Source: DASXUX01 sp036504595
GTDB lineage: Bacteria; Planctomycetota; SZUA-567; H5-PLA8
Length of the DNA: 64,000 nucleotides
NCBI GenBank assembly: GCA_036504595.1
Contig: DASXUX010000022.1
Span: 124,001 to 188,000 of the forward strand
Direction of reading: 5' to 3'
Shown in pieces: positions 8,059 through 16,557 of this stretch. Under the pieces are notes generated by a model that was given only the letters and a program-made list of their open reading frames with translations, did not search any database and was not told where the DNA came from. Both the position numbers and the translations under genes were made by a program. The number at the start of each line of letters is the position of its first letter. Position 1 is the stretch's first letter.

Positions 8059-8150
8059 CTCACCCCTAGCCCCGGGCTAAAGATCATCTGCGTTCATCTG
8101 CGGCTGCCGTGAATCCGCAATCCGCATTCCGCAATCTGCAATCCGCAATC
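8059..8150. repeat. Truncated CCCCTCACCCC element and AATCCGC heptamers
   Basis: CCCCCTCACCCCTAGCCC at about 8059-8076 is a partial copy of the palindromic element seen at 4051 and 50598. It is followed by ATCATCTGCGTTCATCTGCGG and then five heptamers of type AATCCGC (8112-8146) that run up to the stop of the following minus-strand gene. Confidence 0.7.
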
Positions 8151-8153
8151 GTT

Positions 8154-9536
8154 TCACTCCGCCGGCTGATACGATTGGCTCATCGGCGCGGGTTTCGCGG
8201 CGCCTTCAGGCGACTTGGCGTACGTCTTCGCGTTCCATACGGCGTCGTTTTGCTTGTAGGCGTTCGCATTGCCGATGTAGTCGCGCTTGTCCTCCTTAAG
8301 CTTCTCCGCATTCTTGACCAGATCGACGGCTTTCTGCGCATCGGCTGTGCCCGAATAAACCGGCGTCTTCTTTGCCAATGCCTGCCGCTGCGCCAGGTCG
8401 GCTTCCATGGCGACCGTGTTCACCAGCGTCTGGCGATAAAGGCCAAGAATCTTTGGGTGCGCAAAGCTGCGAATTTCGCGGATTTTCCCATCCACCGCGT
8501 AAGCCAGACCCAGCGGCGGCGGATTCTTCTTCGACAGTTCATCGAACGCGCTGTTAATTGTTTTCTGAATTCGCTCGCGCCGCGCCAGCGCATCTTTGTC
8601 CGTTTCATCAACCGTGGCCATGAGCGTTCCGGTGGACGGTGACTTCTGCGCAACGGCATTTTCCTGGGCGACTTTGTTCCAGACTTCGCCCTGGTTCTGT
8701 TTGTACTGCCCGCTGCCGCGGACGCTTTTGTTGGCCAGCATCTGCTGGGCTTCGAACTGGCCGGCGGTGGCTTTGCCTTCGCGTTGAGAAGTCCAGCGGC
8801 CGTGTTCGACGCAAAATGCTCCGACCGGCACGGTCTGCTTCGGCGGAATGATGAAGTCCTGCGCGATCTGGCGGTCCTGCTTGCCGCCCTTGACCAGCGT
8901 GCCGGCGAGCACAAAAATGGGGATCTCGCCTTTGTTGTCGATGACCAGTTCGTTCACTTGCCCATCAACTTCGCCCTGCCGGACCAGCACCTGCCCCTGC
9001 TGGCCTGCGTCGTTCCCGACCTCGACCTGCACCGCTTGCTGCTGGCGCGTCTGGTCTTGCTGCGGCGCGACCTGCTGTTCAAGCTGAGCTTGCGCTTGGG
9101 CCTGAGCAGTCTGCGGCTGGGCTGGCGGCTGCGCAGTCTGCGGCCGGGCTGGCGGCTGCGCAGTCTGCGGCCGGTTGGGTTGATTCCGCGTCTGTTCGCG
9201 CGCTTGGCGCTGCTGACCCGCGGCCCCGTCGGCCGTGGCGCCTTTTTCGCGGACGGCGGCCACGCCGCGTTCCTGTGCTTGAGCCAGCGTCAGGAACTCG
9301 CCAACGTCCTCTTGGGGTTTTTTCGAATAGACAGGCCAGACCGTCACGTTTTCCGCCACGATCGGCTTGCCCAGATAAAGTTCGTCGCTCAGTTGCACGG
9401 TCGATCCCGCCGCTGGCGCGGGCGCTTGATCGGCACCCGGCTGCTTGTCGTCCGAGCATGAAACCAGCATGCCCAACGCGAGCAGCGCAAAGAAGATCGC
9501 GGACGGGTGTTTCTTGGTTTGGTGTAGAGAGTTCAT
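8154..9536 (-). CDS. ARPP-1-like lipoprotein with Pro/Gln-rich linker
   Basis: The start ATG at 9536 has AAGGAGGG directly upstream (9541-9548). The 460-residue product opens with a lipoprotein signal peptide ending in a lipobox (LGMLVSC, acylated Cys near residue 26). A linker of near-perfect repeats (PPARPQTAQ type) occupies about residues 105-170. The rest (ELVIDNKGEIPIFVLAGTLVKGGKQDRQIAQDF, then VPVGAFCVEHGRW) resembles the ARPP-1 domain, an all-beta family associated with rhodanese-phosphatase-type proteins; that assignment is from recall. The C-terminal region GLAYAVDGKIREIRSFAHPKIL fits the same family. The phosphatase gene lies 187 bp downstream on the same strand. A role as a membrane-anchored partner is inferred. 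Confidence 0.7.
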   Translation of the reverse strand: MNSLHQTKKHPSAIFFALLALGMLVSCSDDKQPGADQAPAPAAGSTVQLSDELYLGKPIVAENVTVWPVYSKKPQEDVGEFLTLAQAQERGVAAVREKGATADGAAGQQRQAREQTRNQPNRPQTAQPPARPQTAQPPAQPQTAQAQAQAQLEQQVAPQQDQTRQQQAVQVEVGNDAGQQGQVLVRQGEVDGQVNELVIDNKGEIPIFVLAGTLVKGGKQDRQIAQDFIIPPKQTVPVGAFCVEHGRWTSQREGKATAGQFEAQQMLANKSVRGSGQYKQNQGEVWNKVAQENAVAQKSPSTGTLMATVDETDKDALARRERIQKTINSAFDELSKKNPPPLGLAYAVDGKIREIRSFAHPKILGLYRQTLVNTVAMEADLAQRQALAKKTPVYSGTADAQKAVDLVKNAEKLKEDKRDYIGNANAYKQNDAVWNAKTYAKSPEGAAKPAPMSQSYQPAE

Positions 9537-9670
9537 AGTTCCCTCCTTGGAATCATCAACTCGACATCTTAATAGTCGCACGAATTCGCGGCACGGTTGT
9601 AACGAAATTGTAAAATCCGCTGCGTTGTCCACCTTGACCGCGCGGCCCGCTGAACGGATGATCTGCGCTC

Positions 9671-12600
9671 ATGATGAAGAACTTCTTTTCTCACCGCAGA
9701 GACGCTGAGGCGCAGAGGAAGAAGGGTTCGGGGTTCGAGGTTCAGGGTTCAGTGAACGCCTTTACCCTAGACCCTGAACCCCGAACCCTGAACCCTGCTG
9801 TCCTTTGCGCGCTCGCCTGCTGCCTCTTGTTTTCATTGTCGGTCGCGTGGTCGGCCGATGACAAGCTAACGTGGTCCGAAGATTTCGCCGCTGAGCTGAA
9901 AGCCGCAAGCGCGGATGGCCAGCCGGTGCTCGTCCTGCTGCGTCATCCGGCGGATATCGGCTCGCTCGACGCCGGGCATTGGCTGCGCGAAAACTCTCTG
10001 GCGAAGGTTCTCGATAAAGTGCATCGCGTGATGCTCGCGCCCGGCGCACTGGCGCCGCAGGAATTGAAAGCCGCTCCGCGCGCGGGACTGGCGCTGCTCT
10101 CGCCCAAAGGAGAGTTGCTCAGCGTTGAGGAAATTCCGCCGCTGCGTGCGGAGTTGGAACCTGCGCTGAAGCGGCTGCTGGCCACTCGCGCCAGCCCGAG
10201 CCCGTCTTCCGCGGAAGTGAAACCCGACCCGGACGAGAACCCGGGGCATAGCCGCCGGGTCGCGCTCGAACGCCAGATGAAAGGCTTTCCCGACGATCTG
10301 AAGGAGCAGCTTCGCGAACTTCTGAAGAGCACGCAGGCGGCGATGAAGGACGACAAGAAAGCCGAGCAGCGCGCGGCCGGCTTGGTGAAGGATCTCCTGG
10401 CGCGAACAATGACGCGCCAGCAGTGCCTGTGCGCTGCGGGGCCGCTCGGCTTCGCGATCATGGAACTGGACTTGTCGGAGCAACGTCTGCCGCTCGCGAA
10501 GAAGATACTAAAGGAGGCGCCGGTCGGCCGCGTGGCTGCCGACGCATTTCTCGATCTGGCGGAAAACGCTCTGGCCAGCGGTGCGCGTGAGGAAGCGCAG
10601 CGTTTCTGGAAAGAGGCCGAGAAAGCCGCAGGCGATGGCGAAAGCCCCACGCTTTTCCGCGCCGCTCGCACGATGCGCGCGCTGGCCGATGGCAAAGGCC
10701 CGAACGAATCGAGGTGGGCCGAACGGCAAGTGCTGGATGTGGTGGTGCTCGTGCGCGACCTGCCTAGTTTTGCCAAAGCCATTGCGCGCTGGGACGAGAA
10801 GACGTTTTTTCCCGTGTTGTTTGAAGAGGACTTGTATGCGCCGCGTTTCATCGCCGCCTTCAAGCCCGCGCAGGTTGTAGTGGTGCCGGCCTCCGTGCCG
10901 GCCGTAGCCGGGCCCGGCACGGAGGCCTGCGCTACCACTCTTACCGAAGCCCAGATCCGCAGCACGCTTCTCGCAAGCTGGCAAAATCCGGACGATTCGC
11001 GCAAAGAACCTCCGTTGGTCCACAACGACGACGAACTGCGCGTGCGGCTGAAGGCGATCGGCGCCGAGCCGCTCGGTGTGGTGGTGGGCGACGGTTTGAG
11101 CGGCGAAACGGCCGGCGGATTGGCGCTGGCGGCCGGGCGCTTTCAGGGCTTCGAATTCCTGCCGCTCCCGAGAATGGGCAGCGGCGACAGTGAACGGCCC
11201 GCAAAACCGTCGGACACGCTGTCTCGCGATGCGGCGCGGGCGATGATGCTGGATTGCGCGCGCCGTTTGGAGCGCTGGGGATTGTCGCGCGAGGACACCT
11301 GGGCATATCTCACGCTCGCCGCGCCATACCCGTTCCGCTATCGCGGCGACGATGACGGCTACAAGTTCGGCAACACGTATGCGCTGGATGATCTGCTGGG
11401 CCGCGGGGAAGATTCCGCGCGCATCGCCGTCACGGGCCGGTTGCTCGGCGATCAAGCCCGCAGCGCGTACCAGGCGATGTGCTCGCTGTTCTTGCAGCCG
11501 CAGTCGGCGTTGCTCTTCAACACGTACGGCCTGAATCCACGTTCCATCTGGGGCGCGTACCGGATGGATTTCTCGGAAGCCGCGCTGAAAGATCGCCTGA
11601 CGATCACGCATTTGAAAGGCAACGATGCGAGCATCGCCACGTTCCGCCAGCAGGTCTTTCCGTGGAACAAGTTCGGCCTGATCACGATCAACTCGTCGGG
11701 TGGCGCGACGGACTGGTCCGTGGGCGGAGGGGGCGGAACGGCGGACGATTTTCCGGTCGGTGTGCCCTGCGCGATTCACGTCACGCATTCCGGTTCGGCC
11801 GCCGATCCGTACAACTCGGATACGCTCGCCGGCCGAGCCATCTGGGGCGGCGCGTTCTGGTATTTCGGCTCGGTGGCCGAGCCCTTCCTCACCGCCTTCC
11901 AACCGCCCAGCTATTACGGCCCGCTGCTCGCTCAAGGCGCGCCGCTTGCCGCCACGTTTCGCAAGCGCAGCGGAGAGTATTTCAGTTGGCCGTGGCGATT
12001 GATGATCGTGGGCGACCCGCAATTTGGGCTGCGAAGAACGGCGGCGGAGCGGAAGGCGTATCATTTGCGGAGTGGAGATAAGGTCGTTGCCGCCGATAAA
12101 GCCCCATTCGGGTTCGTTCCGGTTATGGAGTATTCCCTTCTGATCCATCCAGCGAGCGCCTTGGAACACTGGGGCAAAACAGACGAGGAGCTGCGAAAGA
12201 TATACGCCGCTCGCATCTATGCGCGGCAAGCAGCCAGTTCGCTTCTTGATCGCGCCCTTCGTATGGGAGACGAACGCGCGATGCTCAGGTACATGGAAGA
12301 TTTCCTCAGCACCGGCCCGTCTGCCAACGCGACCGAGCGCTGGCTCGACAAGCTGCGCTCCATTCCGGACAAGAAGACCAATACGGCCGACCTTGTCCAA
12401 TGGCTGCAAGCGCGCGCCGACGACGAGAAACTCGGCACGCTGCGCGGCACATTTCGCCGCTATCTGTGCGCCGTGCAGCTTCGAGCGGTGACGAGCAAAG
12501 AGAAATGGAGCGCCGATGACAAAGCCGAAGCGCTCAAGGCCATTGCGGCGGCCGTGCAGGCCAGAATCGACGCGCAGCAGCTTCTGAAACTGTATGACGA

Positions 12601-12745
12601 GTTTGCGGCGGCGTGCTGTGGAAAACTTCCAGGCGCGACGGCCGATTCTGTTGCCACGGACGTCAAAGCGCTGTTTGCAGCCGATTCAGGTGACGCCAAG
12701 CGGCTGGAGGCGATGTTCAAGGAACTGGCCAAACGGAAGAAATGA
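9671..12745 (+). CDS. Large exported protein with degenerate C25 (gingipain-like) domain
   Basis: The open frame begins at ATG 9671, but residues about 7-42 are encoded by dispersed repeats; a GTG at 9752 is an alternative start. A hydrophobic segment (VLCALACCLLFSLSVAWSADD) serves as signal peptide. Residues about 460-800 follow the layout of C25 clan-CD peptidases: VVVGDGLSG, a YALDDLL...VTGRLLGDQ segment, LITINSSGG, PCAIHVTHSG, GRAIWGGAFWYFGSVAEP and MIVGDPQFGLR. The positions where C25 enzymes have the GHG histidine and the catalytic cysteine read NSSGG and HSG, so the domain is probably inactive. N-terminal and C-terminal parts are helical and unrecognised. MurQ lies 40 bp downstream. 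A palindromic repeat is inserted in frame at 10877-10938. Confidence 0.6.
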   Translation: MMKNFFSHRRDAEAQRKKGSGFEVQGSVNAFTLDPEPRTLNPAVLCALACCLLFSLSVAWSADDKLTWSEDFAAELKAASADGQPVLVLLRHPADIGSLDAGHWLRENSLAKVLDKVHRVMLAPGALAPQELKAAPRAGLALLSPKGELLSVEEIPPLRAELEPALKRLLATRASPSPSSAEVKPDPDENPGHSRRVALERQMKGFPDDLKEQLRELLKSTQAAMKDDKKAEQRAAGLVKDLLARTMTRQQCLCAAGPLGFAIMELDLSEQRLPLAKKILKEAPVGRVAADAFLDLAENALASGAREEAQRFWKEAEKAAGDGESPTLFRAARTMRALADGKGPNESRWAERQVLDVVVLVRDLPSFAKAIARWDEKTFFPVLFEEDLYAPRFIAAFKPAQVVVVPASVPAVAGPGTEACATTLTEAQIRSTLLASWQNPDDSRKEPPLVHNDDELRVRLKAIGAEPLGVVVGDGLSGETAGGLALAAGRFQGFEFLPLPRMGSGDSERPAKPSDTLSRDAARAMMLDCARRLERWGLSREDTWAYLTLAAPYPFRYRGDDDGYKFGNTYALDDLLGRGEDSARIAVTGRLLGDQARSAYQAMCSLFLQPQSALLFNTYGLNPRSIWGAYRMDFSEAALKDRLTITHLKGNDASIATFRQQVFPWNKFGLITINSSGGATDWSVGGGGGTADDFPVGVPCAIHVTHSGSAADPYNSDTLAGRAIWGGAFWYFGSVAEPFLTAFQPPSYYGPLLAQGAPLAATFRKRSGEYFSWPWRLMIVGDPQFGLRRTAAERKAYHLRSGDKVVAADKAPFGFVPVMEYSLLIHPASALEHWGKTDEELRKIYAARIYARQAASSLLDRALRMGDERAMLRYMEDFLSTGPSANATERWLDKLRSIPDKKTNTADLVQWLQARADDEKLGTLRGTFRRYLCAVQLRAVTSKEKWSADDKAEALKAIAAAVQARIDAQQLLKLYDEFAAACCGKLPGATADSVATDVKALFAADSGDAKRLEAMFKELAKRKK
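9690..9798. repeat. CGCAGAG module and inverted heptamer arrays, partly coding
   Basis: The module CTCACCGCAGAGACGCTGAG starts at about 9691. It is followed by GGGTTCG/GGGTTCA heptamers (9724-9751) and, inverted, ACCCTGA/ACCCCGA heptamers (9764-9798). The whole unit is read through in frame as the N-terminus of the downstream exported protein. Confidence 0.8.
10877..10938 (+). repeat. Palindromic element in frame inside CDS
   Basis: GTAGTGGTGCCGGCCTCCG at the left end faces CGGAGGCCTGCGCTACCAC at the right end, with an imperfect inverted repeat between. It adds about 20 residues (PASVPAVAGPGTEACATT region) without breaking the frame. Related elements occur at 17062-17126, 36691-36737 and 40870-40910. 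Confidence 0.7.
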
Positions 12746-12785
12746 AAGACTCACCGCAGAGACGCAGAGAACGGAGAGCAACGAA

Positions 12786-13694
12786 TTGGGCAAGACAAGT
12801 TCGCGAGATGTTTCCGTTGACCTGACATCGTTAGCGACTGAGCGCCCCAATCCACGGAGCGCGGGATTGGACAGACTGCCGCTGGGCAAACTGCTGCGCG
12901 TCATCAATCGCGAAGACGCGATGGTTTCGCGCGCGGTCAGTCGGGCCTTGCCGCAGATCGAGAAGACGGTGCTTGCCGTCAGCGAACGTCTGGCAAAAGG
13001 CGGTCGCCTTTTTTACATCGGCGCGGGGACCAGCGGCCGGCTGGGCTGTCTAGACGCCAGCGAAATGCCGCCAACCTATGGGGTACCGCGTACGCTCGTG
13101 CAGGGAATCATGGCTGGCGGCTTTTCGGCGCTGACGCGCAGCAAGGAAGGCGCGGAAGATGACGGGCCAGCGGGCGTGACGGATATTGCGCGGCGCAAGA
13201 TCAGCGCGGGCGATGCAGTGATTGGCCTGTCGGTCTCGGGTCGCGCGCGGTATGTGCAACAGGCTCTGCTGGAGGCTCGGCGTCGCGGAGCGTTCACGGC
13301 GTGCATTACCTGCAACGAGAACAGTCCGCTCGTGGGGCAGGCTGTCCAGCCTGCCAAGTGCAAGCAGGCTAGACAGCCTGCTCCACGGTACGCCGAAATC
13401 GCGATCGTGGCGCTGACCGGGCCGGAAGTCGTGACCGGTTCGACGCGCATGAAAGCCGGCACGGCGCAAAAAATGATTCTCAACATGATTTCGACGGCGA
13501 CGATGGTGCGCCTCGGCCGCGTGAAGGGCAACCGCATGGTCGATCTGCAGATCAAGTGCGACAAGCTGCGCGAACGCGCGCGAAACCTGATCATGGAGGA
13601 AACAGGGGCGGATGCGGCGGTTGCTCTAAAGGCGCTGGAGAAAAGCGGGGGATCGGTGCGCAAGGCCGTGGCGGCGATAGTAGACAGTCGGTAG
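12786..13694 (+). CDS. murQ: N-acetylmuramic acid 6-phosphate etherase
   Basis: The TTG start at 12786 has GGAGAG 7 bases upstream. The 302-residue enzyme cleaves the lactyl ether of MurNAc-6-phosphate to GlcNAc-6-phosphate and lactate in cell-wall recycling. Family hallmarks are VDLTSLATERPNP near the N-terminus, the SIS phosphosugar motif YIGAGTSGRLG, the catalytic-Glu segment DASEMPPTYG, the second acidic site EGAED, and GPEVVTGSTRMKAGTAQKM. Between CNENSPL and GPEVV there are about 17 extra residues encoded by a palindromic DNA repeat (13332-13386). The C-terminus is slightly shorter than the E. coli protein. No murK/anmK or transporter is adjacent; a glycosidase follows 37 bp downstream and may be co-transcribed. 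Confidence 0.93.
   Translation: MGKTSSRDVSVDLTSLATERPNPRSAGLDRLPLGKLLRVINREDAMVSRAVSRALPQIEKTVLAVSERLAKGGRLFYIGAGTSGRLGCLDASEMPPTYGVPRTLVQGIMAGGFSALTRSKEGAEDDGPAGVTDIARRKISAGDAVIGLSVSGRARYVQQALLEARRRGAFTACITCNENSPLVGQAVQPAKCKQARQPAPRYAEIAIVALTGPEVVTGSTRMKAGTAQKMILNMISTATMVRLGRVKGNRMVDLQIKCDKLRERARNLIMEETGADAAVALKALEKSGGSVRKAVAAIVDSR
13332..13386 (+). repeat. 55-bp palindromic element inserted in murQ
   Basis: Two 23-bp imperfect inverted arms (left begins GTGGGGCAGGCTGTCCAG; right ends ACAGCCTGCTCCAC) match at 21 of 23 positions around a 9-base centre, CAAGTGCAA. The element is read in frame as extra residues of the MurQ enzyme. The GCAGGCTG...CAGCCTGC core is internally palindromic. Confidence 0.88.
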
Positions 13695-13731
13695 CGGCAG
13701 TAAGCAGGAGCAAAGAACCGAAGGGGATGCC

Positions 13732-16536
13732 ATGAGAATCACGTTGTTGCTGAGTGCTGGGCTGATGGTGCTGCCGCTGGCTTTGGCTGCGGCCGAAGGC
13801 GGCGCGCTGGACTGGCTCGACAAATACAACGTGGTCTGGGACAGCCCCAGCGAGAACGCGCTGGGTTCGATGCCTCTGGGCAACGGGGAGATCGGGCTGA
13901 ACGCGTGGGCCGAAAAGGACGGCAGCGTACAGTTCATTATCAGCCGCACCGACGCCTGGGACGACAACGCGCGTCTGGTGAAAGTCGGCAAGGTGCGTGT
14001 GCAGCTTGACCCGAATCCGTTCGTCGAAGGCAAGCCTTTCAAGCAGACGCTCTCTTTGCGCGACGCGACGCTGAAGATTGAGGCGGGCGAGGGCGACGCG
14101 AAGACGGCGGTGCAGCTTTGGGCAGATGCAAACAATCCAGTGGTTCATGTTACCTTCGAAAGCGGAACGCCTGTTGAGGCCACCGCCAGCATTGAACTGT
14201 GGCGTACAAAGCAGCAGGAATATGCGGAATTGCAGTGCAGCGACATCATGACCAACGCGCCGGCAGCGCAGAAGAAGCCGACGATCATTGAGCCGGATGT
14301 TGTGCTGAAAGATCAGAAGGACCGAATCGACTGGTATCACCACAATGCAAAATCGTTTGGGCCACAGATTCTCGCCGAAATCCAGGGCCTCACCGATTTC
14401 AAGCAGCAGGATCCGCTGCTGAACCGAACGTTCGGCGGAGTCATCACGGCCGCGAAAGGCGAACGGCTCGATGATCTGCGGCTGCGTTCCGCCAAAGGAA
14501 CCCACCACAGTTTCGACGTTTTCGTGGTTGCGAAATATCCGTCCACGCCTGAGCAGTGGCTCAGCGAAATGGACGAGACGATCCGCAAGGTAGAAGCGAC
14601 CGAATTCAAGACGCGCCGCTCTGCGCACGAGACCTGGTGGAACCAGTTCTGGAATCGCAGTTTTATCCGCGCCACGTCGAGCGAAGACGCCAAGTCGGCG
14701 TCGATCGTTCCGGCGAACAATCACCCTGTTAAAGCGGGCATGGATCAAAGCGGCGTCACGCGCTTCGAAGGCGAACTGGGCCGCATCAGCGTCTTTGCCC
14801 GAGCATTGAGCGACAAAGACATCGCGGCGCTCGCTGAACAGAGCCACGAGAAGACCATCGCGAACATTCCCGGCCAGCTTCACTCCGGCAACGACGTCGG
14901 GATCGGCGCGATCACGGGTTCCAACGACTGGGACTTTGCGCCGGGACTGACGGTCGAGGCTTGGCTGAAGCCGGAGAAACTTTCTGCCGGCGGCGGGCGC
15001 ATCGCGGACAAAATTACGATCGGCGGCTCAGACGGTTTTCTGCTCGACACGCATCCAGGCAACAGCCTGCGTTTCATCTGCGGAAGCACGCAACTGAACA
15101 TCAAGGATGCGTTGCCAGCCGGAACGTGGACGCATGTTGCGGCGACGGCTGATCCCAAAACCGGCAGCTTCCGGATTTACGTGAACGGCAAGCAGGCGGC
15201 CGCGGGCGGTGGACAGGCAGCGATTGGCGACGAAGCGGTCTACGTCAGCCAGATGTACCACTTGCAGCGCTTCATCGCGGCGTGTTCGGGGCGCGGGAAC
15301 TATCCGATCAAGTTCAATGGTTCGATCTTCACGATGCCGCCCGATCCCAAGCACGATCCGGATTATCGCCGCTGGGGTCCGGGCTACTGGTGGCAGAACA
15401 CGCGGCTGCCGTACTACAGCATGGCGATGGCCGGCGATTACGAAATGATGCAGCCGCTCTTCAAAATGTATGCGGGCGAAGTGCTGGAGATGTGCAAGTA
15501 CCGCACGAAGCTGTATTGCGGCCACGATGGCGCGTACTTCCCGGAGTGCATTTACTTTTGGGGCCCGATGTTCAGCGAGACGTATGGCTGGACGCCCTGG
15601 AACAAGCGCGGCGACGACAAGATTCAGGCCAGCGGCTGGCACAAGTGGGAATGGGTTGGCGCGCTGGAACTGTGCTGGCTGATGCTCGACTATTATGAGC
15701 ACACGCTCGACAGGGAATTCCTGACGAAAACGGCTATTCCGACGATCCACGAAGTGCTGACGTTCTTCGAACAGCACTACAAAACGAACGAGCAAGGCAA
15801 ACTGGTCATGCATCCGGCTCAGGCGCTGGAAACGTGGTGGGCCTGCACGAACGCGATGCCAGAGGTCGCCGGTTGTCTCGCCGTGACTGAGCGAGCATTG
15901 ACGATCGGAGCAGACTCAGTGCCTGCGGCTGAGCGAACGCTATGGCAGCGGCTGCACGACAAGATGCCCGCGATTCCGACGCGCGAGATCAACGGCAAGA
16001 AGGCGCTCGCGCCGGCGGAGAAGTTCGACAAGAAATCGAACTGCGAAAATCCGGAACTGTACGCGGTTTTCCCCTTCCGGCTCTTTGCGCTGAACCGGCC
16101 CAACGTGGAGTGGGGCATCGAAGCTCTGCACAACCGCGGCGACAAGGGCCACAGCGGCTGGCGGCAGGACGACATGTTCATGGCGTACCTGGGCTTGACT
16201 GACGAAGCGAAAGGCAATCTGGTCGCGCGGGCTCGAAGTCACGACCCGTCGTGCCGCTTCCCTGCGTTCTGGGGACCGAATTACGATTGGACGCCCGATC
16301 AGGATCACGGCAGCAATCTGCTGACGACGTACCAGGTGATGCTGATGCAGACCGATGGCAAGAAGATCATCTTGTTGCCAGCATGGCCGGCAACATGGGA
16401 TGCGGAATTCAGGCTGCGAGCACCGTTCCAGACGGTTGTGGAAGGAAAAGTGCGCGGCGGGAAGGTCATCGATCTGCAAGTGACGCCGAAGGAACGCGAG
16501 AAGGACGTCGAAGTTCGAGGCGCGGAGAAGAAGTAG
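13732..16536 (+). CDS. Exported glycoside hydrolase, DUF5703/GH95-like with inserted LamG domain
   Basis: Protein of 934 residues with a signal peptide (MRITLLLSAGLMVLPLALA) and a purine-rich ribosome site (AAGGGGATG) before ATG 13732. Residues about 25-310 form a DUF5703-type N-terminal domain: VVWDSPSENALGSMPLGNGEIG, then FIISRTDAWDDNAR. Residues about 345-505 form a concanavalin-A/LamG domain (GLTVEAWLKPEKL, FIFGS-like strands, GTWTHVAATADPKTG). The remainder is an (alpha/alpha)6-barrel-like region (GYWWQNTRLPYYSMAMAGDY, WEWVGALELCWLMLDYYEHT) as in GH95 alpha-L-fucosidases and relatives. It likely acts on fucosylated or other complex glycans outside the cytoplasm. That matches the deoxysugar genes at the start of the window, but the substrate is inference. 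Confidence 0.75.
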   Translation: MRITLLLSAGLMVLPLALAAAEGGALDWLDKYNVVWDSPSENALGSMPLGNGEIGLNAWAEKDGSVQFIISRTDAWDDNARLVKVGKVRVQLDPNPFVEGKPFKQTLSLRDATLKIEAGEGDAKTAVQLWADANNPVVHVTFESGTPVEATASIELWRTKQQEYAELQCSDIMTNAPAAQKKPTIIEPDVVLKDQKDRIDWYHHNAKSFGPQILAEIQGLTDFKQQDPLLNRTFGGVITAAKGERLDDLRLRSAKGTHHSFDVFVVAKYPSTPEQWLSEMDETIRKVEATEFKTRRSAHETWWNQFWNRSFIRATSSEDAKSASIVPANNHPVKAGMDQSGVTRFEGELGRISVFARALSDKDIAALAEQSHEKTIANIPGQLHSGNDVGIGAITGSNDWDFAPGLTVEAWLKPEKLSAGGGRIADKITIGGSDGFLLDTHPGNSLRFICGSTQLNIKDALPAGTWTHVAATADPKTGSFRIYVNGKQAAAGGGQAAIGDEAVYVSQMYHLQRFIAACSGRGNYPIKFNGSIFTMPPDPKHDPDYRRWGPGYWWQNTRLPYYSMAMAGDYEMMQPLFKMYAGEVLEMCKYRTKLYCGHDGAYFPECIYFWGPMFSETYGWTPWNKRGDDKIQASGWHKWEWVGALELCWLMLDYYEHTLDREFLTKTAIPTIHEVLTFFEQHYKTNEQGKLVMHPAQALETWWACTNAMPEVAGCLAVTERALTIGADSVPAAERTLWQRLHDKMPAIPTREINGKKALAPAEKFDKKSNCENPELYAVFPFRLFALNRPNVEWGIEALHNRGDKGHSGWRQDDMFMAYLGLTDEAKGNLVARARSHDPSCRFPAFWGPNYDWTPDQDHGSNLLTTYQVMLMQTDGKKIILLPAWPATWDAEFRLRAPFQTVVEGKVRGGKVIDLQVTPKEREKDVEVRGAEKK

Positions 16537-16557
16537 CTGCTACAGCTACTTCTTCTC
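16525..16557. terminator. Perfect 15-bp inverted repeat carrying both convergent stop codons
   Basis: Arms GAGAAGAAGTAGCTG (16525-16539) and CAGCTACTTCTTCTC (16543-16557) are exact reverse complements around CTA. The TAG stop of the plus-strand glycosidase and the TAG stop of the minus-strand gene each lie in one arm, so both proteins end EKK. The position suits a bidirectional transcription terminator, although there is no long T-tract. Confidence 0.7.
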
